From: Micromonospora phytophila
GTDB taxonomy: Bacteria > Actinomycetota > Actinomycetes > Mycobacteriales > Micromonosporaceae
Assembly (NCBI RefSeq): GCF_023656545.1
Contig: NZ_JAMOKF010000004.1
Location: forward strand, 1 to 64,000
Direction: 5' to 3'
DNA length: 64,000 nt
Shown: positions 19,648-27,323 of the stretch, one piece after another
Layout: each line of letters starts with the position of its first letter
Position numbering within the stretch: position 1 is the stretch's first letter
Program-made: the position numbers and the translations under genes
Notes under the pieces: generated by a model
The model's input: the letters and a program-made list of their open reading frames with translations, nothing else
Told to the model about the DNA's origin: nothing
Database searches by the model: none

Positions 19648-22155
19648 GTGAGCAGGAGGCGGCCGGTGCGGCAGCGGCACCAGCGCCTTGCGCGAGTCTC
19701 CCGGAACCTTCATTTCTCCAGCGAGGGTGCCGGCGTCACCAAGTTGGAACTGTTCCTCGACCTGGTCTTCGTGTACGCATTCCTCGCTGCGACGAACCTC
19801 ATGGCGGAGAACTTCCGAGTCGAGGGCGTGTTCGAGGGCGTCTTGGTGATCCTGCTGCTGTGGAGATGCTGGAGCTCATATGCGTTGCTCGGCAATCTCG
19901 TCAAGGTAGACCGGGGAATCATTCGGCTGGTCATGTTCGGCGTGGCCGCGACGATCCTGTTGATCGGCATCGCCGCGCCGGTGACCTTCACCGACCGGCC
20001 GGGAGGCCTGTTCGGGCCGCTGATCTTCGTCGTCGCCTTCCTGCTTGCCCGGCTCGTTGCACTGCTGATCCTGACGTACGCCGCATCAGGCGAGCAGCGG
20101 ATCCGAGCGTCCGTCCTCGGCAGGTGGTTGCCCTTTGCCGGCGGCGCGGTTCTGCTGCTGTGCGGCGCGCTACTTCCTCGTCTCCTACCCTCGGGCATCG
20201 ACGGTGAGAGTGTCCGGCTGGCCCTATTCTTCGCCGCCGCCGCTGTCGATTTCATCGGCGTACGAGCGATCGGCATGGGTGGCCTTCGAATCGCCTCCGT
20301 GCCGCACTGGGCAGAGCGGCACCGGCTGGTCATGCTCATCGCGCTGGGCGAGACGATCATCTCGATCGGCACCAGCCGCGGCCTGATCGGTGATCCCCCG
20401 ATCACCTGGTCGGTCATCGGGGGTTCGGCGCTGGGCCTCATCGTGGTGGCCGTGCTCTGGTGGCGCTACTTCGACATCGCCGGATTCGCCGCCGAGCGGG
20501 CATTGGAGCAGCAGCCGGCATCCGCCAGGTCACGACTCGGCCGCGACGTGTACACGATCCTGCACCTTCCGATGATTGTCGGCCTCGCCCTGTTCGCGCT
20601 GGGGCTCAAACGTGCCTTGAGTTCGGTCGAGCCCGCCGACGCAGCCAGGTGGGACGAGCTGAGCACGCTGGTCCTTTACGGAGGTGTCCTTCTGTACCTG
20701 CTGGGCATGGTGGCTCTCGAGTACCGCACCATTCGCCTGCTGGGTCGGAGCCCGTTGCTGGGGGTCGTTCTGGTGGGTGCCGCGGTGCCGGTCGCGGTCC
20801 ACCTGCCGGCGGTGGGTGCCGTAGCGCTGCTTGCCGCCCTTCTCACCAGTATGGTCCTGGCTGACCTCACCGTCTTCCGTCGGCGGCACCGCACGCTGCA
20901 CGAACGGGTGGCGGAGGCGGCAGACCGGACCACCGGCACCGGGGTCACGCCGAAGGAACTGTTCCTGGATCTGGTGGTCGTCTATACGTTCATCCAGGTC
21001 ACGGTGTTGGCGAGCCGGCATCCCACCGGGCCGGGGGTCGCCCAGGCACTGGCAGTGCTCACCCTGCTGTGGATCGCCTGGTCCCGCTACACGCAGGTGG
21101 GAAACGTCCTGCGCAGCGAGTCCATCCCCGTCCGGTTGAGTGTCCTGCTGGTCGTGGCGCTGGCCCTGACCATCGGTATCGCCATCCCGCAGGCGTTCGA
21201 TCACGTGCCGGACGGCCTGCCCGGGCCGACGGTCGTCGTCGCCTGCTACATCGCCGTCCGCCTACTGCACCTGGCCGCGCTCCGGCTTGTTGGCCGCCCG
21301 GACCGGGCGCCACCCGCACACGTGCTGCGGGCGAGCGTCCCGACCTTGACGGCGCTCGTCCTGCTGATGGTCGCCGCCCTGACGTCCGCGCGACCGGACG
21401 CTCCGGAGGTGCTGGGGCAGCTGGTGGCGAGCCTCTGGCTGGCAGCCATCGTCGTCGACCTCGCCGGCGGCTACCTCGTCCTGCGGTTCTGGTGCGTGAG
21501 TTCGGCCAGACATTGGAGCGACCGGTACGCCCTGATCATCCTCATTGCACTGGGAGAATCGATCATCTCAACGGGAGTGGCGGTTTCCGGCCGCCCCATC
21601 TCTTGGTCGGTCGTCGGTGCCATCGTCACCAGCATGGTCCTGCTGGCCACGCTGTGGTGGGCGTACTTCGACACCGACGCCGTTGTCGGAGAGCGCACCT
21701 TGCAAGCCCGCACTGGCGATCAGCGGGCGGCGCTGGCCCGCGACGCGTACGCCTACCTCCACCTGCCGATGATTGCCGGGCTGATGCTGCTCGCCGTCGG
21801 CCTGCGTGAGATTCTCGACGTGCTGAGCGAACCGTCAGGACCGGCGCGTACCCCGTTGGGACACGCCATCCTCTTCGCCGGGACAATCGTCTATCTTCTC
21901 GCCAACCAGGCATTCTGGTGGCGTGTCCAGCGCGAGGTCCGCTGGGTCCGCGTTGTCGGAATCCTGTTCGTGATGGTCCTCGCGCTGGTGACCAGCCCGC
22001 TGTCGCCGCTGCTGGCGCTGACTATCCTGACCGTCACCAGCGTTTTCGTGATGGCGATCGACTCGCTCCGTGCCGCCGACCTACGGCGACGACTGTCCGA
22101 ACCACCACGCTCGGCCATCCTGACCGACGCCCGGCCGGGCAACCCGATCACGTAG
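19648..22155 (+). CDS. Tandem-duplicated low temperature requirement A (LtrA) membrane protein
   Basis: About 835 residues made of two LtrA domains in one chain. Each opens with the same signature (KLELFLDLVFVYAF in the first, KELFLDLVVVYTF in the second) and repeats the landmark blocks RLVMLIALGETIISIG / YALIILIALGESIISTG, LWWRYFD / LWWAYFD and YTILHLPMIVG / YAYLHLPMIAG. LtrA proteins are normally single-domain, near 400 residues, of unclear biochemical role, and named for a low-temperature growth phenotype in Listeria. The start is uncertain: GTG 19648 gives the usual short basic leader, while an earlier GTG at 19558 is also in frame. The gene stands alone. Confidence 0.88.
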   Translation: MSRRRPVRQRHQRLARVSRNLHFSSEGAGVTKLELFLDLVFVYAFLAATNLMAENFRVEGVFEGVLVILLLWRCWSSYALLGNLVKVDRGIIRLVMFGVAATILLIGIAAPVTFTDRPGGLFGPLIFVVAFLLARLVALLILTYAASGEQRIRASVLGRWLPFAGGAVLLLCGALLPRLLPSGIDGESVRLALFFAAAAVDFIGVRAIGMGGLRIASVPHWAERHRLVMLIALGETIISIGTSRGLIGDPPITWSVIGGSALGLIVVAVLWWRYFDIAGFAAERALEQQPASARSRLGRDVYTILHLPMIVGLALFALGLKRALSSVEPADAARWDELSTLVLYGGVLLYLLGMVALEYRTIRLLGRSPLLGVVLVGAAVPVAVHLPAVGAVALLAALLTSMVLADLTVFRRRHRTLHERVAEAADRTTGTGVTPKELFLDLVVVYTFIQVTVLASRHPTGPGVAQALAVLTLLWIAWSRYTQVGNVLRSESIPVRLSVLLVVALALTIGIAIPQAFDHVPDGLPGPTVVVACYIAVRLLHLAALRLVGRPDRAPPAHVLRASVPTLTALVLLMVAALTSARPDAPEVLGQLVASLWLAAIVVDLAGGYLVLRFWCVSSARHWSDRYALIILIALGESIISTGVAVSGRPISWSVVGAIVTSMVLLATLWWAYFDTDAVVGERTLQARTGDQRAALARDAYAYLHLPMIAGLMLLAVGLREILDVLSEPSGPARTPLGHAILFAGTIVYLLANQAFWWRVQREVRWVRVVGILFVMVLALVTSPLSPLLALTILTVTSVFVMAIDSLRAADLRRRLSEPPRSAILTDARPGNPIT

Positions 22156-22276
22156 CCCGGTGGAGCGCCGTACCTGGAATGTCGCCGAAGCTTGCCGGCG
22201 TTGATTCGTCGGGTTCGCCGCGCTGGAGGTCGGGGAAATCCGGGTTCGGTGGACCCCGACTTCCGGTGGCGCTCCG

Positions 22277-22750
22277 TCAGCTCAGCATCACATCCTGAAA
22301 CTCCGCGACCGAGTCGAAGACGTTCACCCCGACCCGACCGGCGGGATAGGTGCCGTCGGTGGCATCGATGACCGGGATCGTTCCGCCGTCGAACCAGACC
22401 TGGATCCGCGGGCCGGTGGCGACGACCCGCAGTCGGTACATGCTGCCCGGCACGATGGTCACGGGGTGGACGGCGATGTCCCGGCCCGGCCGCCACAGCT
22501 TCACCAGGCCGTCGGTGTCGACGTTGACCGTGTAGTGCGCGCTGCCGTCGGCGGTGGCCCGGAAGGTCAGGCCGGCGGCGCGGCCGGCGAGCACTCGTAG
22601 CTCACCGGTGTAGACGAGGTCGGCCGCCATGCGATCGCTGAGCCGGAACCCGTTGTCCATCCGCCGCCCGCGCAGCCCACCGGTGGGTACCGTCCACTCC
22701 CCGCCCGCCGGGTGCCAGCGCGCGGCCCACCTCCGCCCCGCCCTGACCAC
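22277..22750 (-). CDS. Orphan GH32-associated C-terminal beta-sandwich module (possibly a fragment)
   Basis: A roughly 157-residue frame. After a basic N-terminal stretch it reads GGEWTVPTGGLRGRR, DLVYTGELRVLAG, AAGLTFRATADG, LVKLWRPGRDIA, and ends VGVNVFDSVAEFQDVML. This lectin-like sandwich is commonly found at the C-terminus of GH32 and related secreted enzymes. There is no signal peptide or catalytic domain. The frame can be read further upstream without a good start, so this is probably the 3' remnant of a larger secreted glycosidase. The complete levanase lies about 4 kb to the left. Confidence 0.5.
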   Translation of the reverse strand: MVRAGRRWAARWHPAGGEWTVPTGGLRGRRMDNGFRLSDRMAADLVYTGELRVLAGRAAGLTFRATADGSAHYTVNVDTDGLVKLWRPGRDIAVHPVTIVPGSMYRLRVVATGPRIQVWFDGGTIPVIDATDGTYPAGRVGVNVFDSVAEFQDVMLS

Positions 22751-22858
22751 GGTGGCCCTGCCGTACCCGATCCCGCCGCCGCTCCAGCGGCGCGTCGACC
22801 AGCAGCCCCCGAATCCGTTCGGCCAGGGGGTGCCTCAGGCCCAGCAATGCGGCCCCGC

Positions 22859-23065
22859 TTAGCTCAGCTGTCCCCGCTCGCGTTGCCGGGCGGCGAACCG
22901 TTCCAGTGCGGCCTGGTGGGCGCGTCGGTTCTTGCGCCAGTACCGGATGCGCCACCAGCGCAGCTGCACTCGTTGCAGGAACGACGCCCGCTGAAACGAT
23001 TCCGGCTCTGAGAGGTACCAGCCACGCTCGCGCTCGGCTTCGCTCGGTCGCCGTTCGCGGGTCAC
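22859..23065 (-). CDS. Small basic protein, function unknown
   Basis: A 68-residue frame, rich in Arg and Glu and probably helical, with RVQLRWWRIRYWRKNRRAH in the middle. It starts at a GTG. The Trp/Arg-rich segment suggests nucleic acid or membrane-surface contact, but no family is recognised. Codon bias is acceptable but the frame is short, so it may not be a gene. Confidence 0.4.
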   Translation of the reverse strand: MTRERRPSEAERERGWYLSEPESFQRASFLQRVQLRWWRIRYWRKNRRAHQAALERFAARQRERGQLS

Positions 23066-23268
23066 GCGGCCAGTGTCGCAAGCTTTTCAGTAGCGCGGAA
23101 GCACTCGCGGCTACGCGCTCGGGCCGCGAGTCGACCCGTGTCGCTTTCCCCGGTAGCCGTCGGCCTGCTTGGCTGCGGTCGCGAGCACGCGTAGCGTGAC
23201 ATCGTCCGGCGCTGAAAGTGTGCGTCACGCTGGTGACACAGAAGGATCACCGCTCGGAGGGCCCTCGT

Positions 23269-23727
23269 ATGCACACATCGTCGGGTCTGCAAGGTCCTGT
23301 TCTGTTGCTGGTGGTCTTCGGGTCCGCGGCGTTGATATTCGTCGTCCCCAGGCCGCGACTGTTGTGGGCAGCCCTGCTCGCGGCGGTCTGCGGGTTCTGC
23401 GAGGGGCGACTGGGTGACTTCTGGGATGCCATGTTTGGCACGACGGCTCCGGCTTGGCTGCCGCTGCTGCTACCAGCCGTTGTGCTCGGGGCGGGATTCG
23501 CGTGGCGGGCGCCTGGTTGGAGGGCCATGGCAGCCGGATGGCTGGGGATCCCGTGGGGGCTCGCGCTGACGGTGGGCGTGTACTGGGGCCTCCCCTGTTG
23601 GAACTGCGGCGAGTCGTACTACGGATATTGGGCGTTCGGTTTTAGCATGATCGGAGTCGTCCTCACCATTGTGGGCGCTGCGCTCACCGTGGCCCTTCGA
23701 GCCCTGATCCGCCGATTGCGGTCCTGA
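23269..23727 (+). CDS. Integral membrane protein, function unknown
   Basis: A 152-residue protein with four hydrophobic helices: VLLLVVFGSAALIFVV, then WLPLLLPAVVLGAGFAW, a third through LGIPWGLALTVGVYW, and a last through SMIGVVLTIVGAALTVALRA. Between helices three and four is a short loop with two cysteines (LPCWNCGESYYGYW). The ATG at 23269 follows GGAGGG by six bases; the upstream GTG at 23218 is less likely. No family is recognised. Confidence 0.6.
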   Translation: MHTSSGLQGPVLLLVVFGSAALIFVVPRPRLLWAALLAAVCGFCEGRLGDFWDAMFGTTAPAWLPLLLPAVVLGAGFAWRAPGWRAMAAGWLGIPWGLALTVGVYWGLPCWNCGESYYGYWAFGFSMIGVVLTIVGAALTVALRALIRRLRS

Positions 23728-23789
23728 CCAATGGCCGGCTGTAATGCTGGCCCGCTCAGTGCCGGGCCGGTGATGGCCCCTCCAGATCC

Positions 23790-23951
23790 TGGATGCCGTC
23801 CTACAGCTCCGCCCGCTGCCGCTACATCAACGAATGGGTTGCCACGAAGATCCGCTGGCGGCTCACCGGCGACACCGCCGCGAAGAGCGCCCTGACCAGC
23901 TGGGCGAACTCCTGCCCCAACGTCACCATCACCGTCGTCCGCGCCTTCTGA
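23790..23951 (+). pseudogene. Secreted HNH-family nuclease, C-terminal fragment
   Basis: The plus frame reads WMPSYSSARCRYINEWVATK, then IRWRLTGDTAAKSALTSWA and ANSCPNVTITVV before TGA 23949-23951. This is the disulphide-bearing C-terminal end of the actinobacterial secreted HNH endonuclease-like proteins. The HNH core and signal peptide are missing upstream. It is a gene stub. Confidence 0.5.
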
Positions 23952-24600
23952 CGGCACCCGGAGGGCGCCGCGCCTGCCGGTCTGTTGCGTTGCCCGGACC
24001 CTCGGGCACCGAGTCGACCGGCGCGGCCAACATCGGGGCGACAGGCCGGCCAAGCACCGGCCCACCTGGCGACGTCTCCCACTGCCAGGCCGGGCTCATC
24101 CCCTCCAGCCCCATCCGTCAAGACCGCGAGCGCCGCTCATGTGCGTCCCTCCCCCGCCATCGTCGGGCAGCGGGATCGGGCCTCGGGCGCAGATCAGGCA
24201 CAACGAATGCACCGGATCTGCCGCATTACGAGTCGGTTCCCCGGCGCTGGTTCACCGCCCAGTCCTCGTGCCCGTCGTTTGGCAGACTTGGCCTTCACAA
24301 TGGACGGGTGGCGTGACAAGATCTCCGATCAGCTGGCAAGTTCCCATCACCATGGAGCTTTGGCGGGCTATTTCGGCATTTTCGGCCCATGAGGGTCAGA
24401 TACTAGAGAAGGCTACAAAATCAGGGCCTCCTCATTTTTGCCACGGATGTAGCACTTGGGCCGCTGCCACCCTATCAGCCAGTTGGTGGAAAGTTCATGC
24501 GTTGACTTCTCATCACGAGGCGAGCACCATCAGTGGCGCGTTCAGAGTTGACAGAACTAGGCGGCCCGGGTAAAAGGACCCGAAAAGTAGAGACACGATC
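23952..24600. other. Gene-free stretch with lower GC and an 18-bp tRNA-like word
   Basis: No frame on either strand is convincing. Base composition drops visibly at about 24340-24600 compared with neighbours, suggesting foreign DNA. At 24223-24240 the word GCATTACGAGTCGGTTCC matches 17 of 18 positions of the tRNA-Thr anticodon-arm remnant at 26552-26569 in the same orientation. Confidence 0.4.
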
Positions 24601-24622
24601 GTTGACAAACGACCATGTCAAC
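24601..24622. promoter_or_regulatory. Inverted repeat GTTGACA-N8-TGTCAAC
   Basis: Perfect 7-bp half-sites (24601-24607 and 24616-24622) around an eight-base centre, about 160 bp before a small open frame and 300 bp before the secreted hydrolase gene. It is a plausible operator; the left arm also contains a -35-like TTGACA. The binder is unknown. Confidence 0.45.
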
Positions 24623-24777
24623 ACGCTTTCGCAGTTCTTGTCGACACAACCTCCGTGGGATCCACAACCAACGGAGGGCAGTGACCACAGATGCCGCTCG
24701 GCGCGTATCGCGACCCGATTTGCGGAAGCGGCACCGTTCCTTATCCAACGCACACTCTGCGTCTCAGGAACGTCCCG

Positions 24778-24900
24778 ATGTTGAACTCCCTCATGCTGGC
24801 AGCCGCCGCTGCCCTTTTCATCCTGCTCGGCACCCCCGCGCCCCGCCTTTGCAATTCAGCAGGTGTGGGCGGGTGTCACGACTACGCGATCCACGCGTAG
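24778..24900 (+). CDS. Short hydrophobic peptide upstream of the secreted hydrolase
   Basis: A 40-codon frame starting at ATG 24778 with CAGGAA seven bases before it. The first 20 residues (MLNSLMLAAAAALFILLGTP) form a membrane or signal helix, followed by APRLCNSAGVGGCHDYAIHA with two cysteines. It ends 23 bp before the hydrolase start. It may be a small membrane or secreted peptide, or a leader peptide affecting translation of the next gene. It is too short to be certain that it is expressed. Confidence 0.4.
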   Translation: MLNSLMLAAAAALFILLGTPAPRLCNSAGVGGCHDYAIHA

Positions 24901-24923
24901 CCACACCCATTAAGGAGACCCCC

Positions 24924-26432
24924 ATGTCCAAAGCAAAGCGAAGACTCAGAGGGGCGGCATTCACGATTGTCGCAGTAACTGCGCTGACTGCCGCATTCTC
25001 CCAGCCGCTCTTCGCAGCAAAGCCCTCACCGATGGCCACTGTCAGCGGCGCGTCTCTGGCCGCCGCCTGTGACAAGGCGCCGACCGGTGTGCAGGTCAGC
25101 GATCACTGGCTGCCGTTCACGGTCCCCGCCGGGCTGATGCCCGACCCACAGTTCGACGGGCTCTCGGCCGAGCTGCAGGTGCATCGTGTCCAGCCCGTCT
25201 ACGCCCACGGCAAGTGCCCCGCGGTGCCCAACCGGGCCGCGGTGCTGATCCACGGCCGCACCGCGTACGGCCCGGCTGTATTCGACCTGCGACAGCCCGC
25301 CCCAGTTGGCGGCGAGCTCAGCGTGCAGAAGGCGCTTGCCCGGGCGGGAATCGACACCTTCGCCCCCAACCTGCTCGGCTACGGCCGCTCGACGCGCTTC
25401 GCCCACGGCCTGGACGATCCGGGCAACGCGAGCCTGCGCGCCTACAACACGGACGGCACCTGCTCGTACCCCGAGGGGTGCGACCGCACTCACGTCCCGG
25501 TCTTCCCCCTCGATCAGCAGGGGACGGACCTGTTGATCAATCCGCTCGGCCAGCAGCGGCGCTCGCACTCAAGCCATGTCCGGTTCGCCCGTGTCGACAC
25601 ATTCGTACGCGACATCCGTCAGGTCATCGACGACGCCATCACGCGGGCGCAGCCATCGGACGGCAAGGTCACCCTGCTGGGCTACTCGGCTGGCGGGCAG
25701 CACGTCAGCCGGACGCTGTACGCGGCCAACCCGGTCCTTCCCCACAGCGACCAGTACATCGCGAAAGTGAATCGTGTCGTGTTCCTGTCGTCGCTCTTCG
25801 GTTTCCCGACCGAGGAGACACCACCGCCGACGGGATTCGCTACCTTCCCGCTGCACGTCTTCAAGACTGACGCTGCGAGTCTCACCGACATCTGGCAACT
25901 GGGGGCAGGCCGCGAGCCGGCCTGCACCGGTCATATCGTCCCGGGCAGTCCTCAGCAGCTCTCGACGCAGCTCCGTGAGGAGGAGACCGTGGGCCTTCAG
26001 TGGGGAGGGGACGACCCCGCGCACCCGACCGGCCTCGCCCGCAGTCCGGTGTTCTCTAGCTACGGCTGGAACACGTTTGTCGCCGGACAGCTGACCCCAC
26101 CCACGCTGGTCATCCACGGGGTTGAAGACCAAGTCACGCTGGTGGCGAACGCGAACAGCATCTACGGCGCCCTCCCAGCGTCGATGACGAACAAGGTGCT
26201 GGTGAAGGTGGCGTGCGCGAGCCACGGACTTCTGTGGGAGGGCTGCTCCGGGCAGCGCTGCACCCCGGCCTCGGGCACGCCCTACGGCGGCAAAGTCGGT
26301 GCTCCCTGGGCCGGTCCGTATTCCACGCTCAAGGCGGCGCTGATCGAGTGGATCAATAGTGGAACATTCAACGGCGCCCCGAACGGGCAGTTCAACGTCA
26401 ACGAGAGCGGTGTAGTGAGCGCCGGGCCCTGA
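24924..26432 (+). CDS. Secreted alpha/beta hydrolase
   Basis: A 502-residue protein with an N-terminal signal peptide (MSKAKRRLRGAAFTIVAVTA, then LTAAFSQPLFAA). The nucleophile elbow is LLGYSAGG near Ser255. An oxyanion-type strand, AVLIHGRTAYGP, comes earlier, and a probable acid/His pair is in VIHGVEDQVTL and CASHGLLWEG. Several cysteine pairs (CTGH, CSYPEGC, CASHG, CSGQRC) suggest disulphides and an extracellular location. The ATG at 24924 has TAAGGAGA seven bases upstream. The substrate is unknown; lipase/esterase or acyltransferase activity is possible. A strong terminator follows at 26468-26508. Confidence 0.8.
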   Translation: MSKAKRRLRGAAFTIVAVTALTAAFSQPLFAAKPSPMATVSGASLAAACDKAPTGVQVSDHWLPFTVPAGLMPDPQFDGLSAELQVHRVQPVYAHGKCPAVPNRAAVLIHGRTAYGPAVFDLRQPAPVGGELSVQKALARAGIDTFAPNLLGYGRSTRFAHGLDDPGNASLRAYNTDGTCSYPEGCDRTHVPVFPLDQQGTDLLINPLGQQRRSHSSHVRFARVDTFVRDIRQVIDDAITRAQPSDGKVTLLGYSAGGQHVSRTLYAANPVLPHSDQYIAKVNRVVFLSSLFGFPTEETPPPTGFATFPLHVFKTDAASLTDIWQLGAGREPACTGHIVPGSPQQLSTQLREEETVGLQWGGDDPAHPTGLARSPVFSSYGWNTFVAGQLTPPTLVIHGVEDQVTLVANANSIYGALPASMTNKVLVKVACASHGLLWEGCSGQRCTPASGTPYGGKVGAPWAGPYSTLKAALIEWINSGTFNGAPNGQFNVNESGVVSAGP

Positions 26433-26467
26433 GATCGGCTGGCTTGGCCCTGCGACGGTATGAAGAA

Positions 26468-26508
26468 GGCCCGGGTCACGATCGGCGATCAAGCCCGTGA
26501 CCCGGGCC
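26468..26508. terminator. Bidirectional-looking terminator hairpin
   Basis: A 13-bp perfect stem, GGCCCGGGTCACG at 26468-26480 pairing with 26496-26508, with a 15-base loop. On the minus strand the stem runs into CTTCTT. It fits the terminator of the tRNA-Thr whose 3' half lies just to its right, and it also ends the hydrolase transcript from the left. Confidence 0.7.
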
Positions 26509-26516
26509 CTCTCCTA

Positions 26517-26569
26517 TGGAGCCGCCTGAAGGAGTCGAACCGTCGACCTACGCATTACGAGTCCGTTCC
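26517..26569 (-). pseudogene. tRNA-Thr(CGT) 3' half, probable attachment-site scar
   Basis: Read on the minus strand: an anticodon arm ACGGA-CT-CGT-AA-TGCGT (one mismatch from the normal TCCGT side), variable loop AGGTC, T-arm with GGTTCGACTCC, acceptor strand AGGCGGC and an encoded TCCA end. The acceptor 5' strand and D-arm are absent, so this is not a working tRNA. A displaced tRNA 3' half next to its own terminator is what an integrative element leaves at one junction; the element would lie to the right, where a RepSA fragment is found. Confidence 0.6.
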
Positions 26570-26601
26570 TGGTTACTGCGACCCGGCCCGATCGGCATAC
26601 C

Positions 26602-27323
26602 GGCTCTTCGAAGTTAAGCGGGGTTGAGGTGTCCGCGGTGGCGTCGGGTGGTGGCGGTGCGGGTGCGTAGGCGTTGGTTCTCGGGGTTGCGGAAGCCGTA
26701 GGCGTCGCGGGCGACGGTCTTGATCACGCGGTTGGTGCCTTCGGAGCCGGCGTTGGTGATTCCGGTGGTCAGGAACGCGTGGATGTGTGGCCACCAGGTC
26801 TCGATGGTGGTGGCGAGCTGGTGGAGCTCGGGCAGGTCGGTGGCGGCGCAGCGGGTGTAGAAGCAGTGCAGGAGCCGGTGGATGTGTTCGCGGTCGGGCT
26901 GGGTGCGGGCGGTCGCGAGGAGGTCGAGCAGGTCCTCTTTCGCGTTCCACGCGACAAGGATCGGGGCGCCGATCGTGGTGGGCAGGGTTTCGAGGGTGTC
27001 GACCAGGCGGTCGACGTGCTTGCCGGGCATGCGGGCGGCCGAGCGGGTCAGCCGGTTGCGCATCCGCCATTCGGGATCGGTGCCGCGTCCTGGCGTCCGC
27101 GCCGGGTCAGGGTCATGCGGCGGCGGACCTCGGTGACGGCCCGGTTGGCCAGTTGCACGATGTGAAAGTGGTCGACGACCAGCAGCGCGTGTGGCAGCAC
27201 CTGGCGGAGGCGGCCTTGAAGACGGTGCACATGTCGATTGCGGCGGCTCGGACCTGGTCGCGCCAGGCCTGCGGGCGATCCCTCAGCCAGCCGGTGACCG
27301 TGGCGGTGGTGCGGCCTTCGACC
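26602..27323 (-). pseudogene. ISL3-family transposase remnant, frameshifted and interrupted
   Basis: On the minus strand, three frames together spell an ISL3 DDE transposase: VEGRTTATVTGWLRDRPQAW and IDMCTVFKA, then HALLVVDHFHIVQLANRAVT and EVRRRMTLTRRGR, then DPEWRMRNRLTRSAARM through ITNAGSEGTNRVIKTVARDA and YGFRNPEN, with a stop at 26614. At least two frameshifts (near 27210 and 27075) break it. The left terminus GGCTCTTCGAAG at 26602 looks like an ISL3 end. The N-terminal part is cut off at 27323, where an ISAs1 element begins. Confidence 0.75.

Noticed and set aside
26517-26600. A functional tRNA-Thr gene
   Set aside because: Only the anticodon arm, T-arm and acceptor 3' strand are present; the D-arm and 5' acceptor strand are missing and the anticodon stem has a mismatch.
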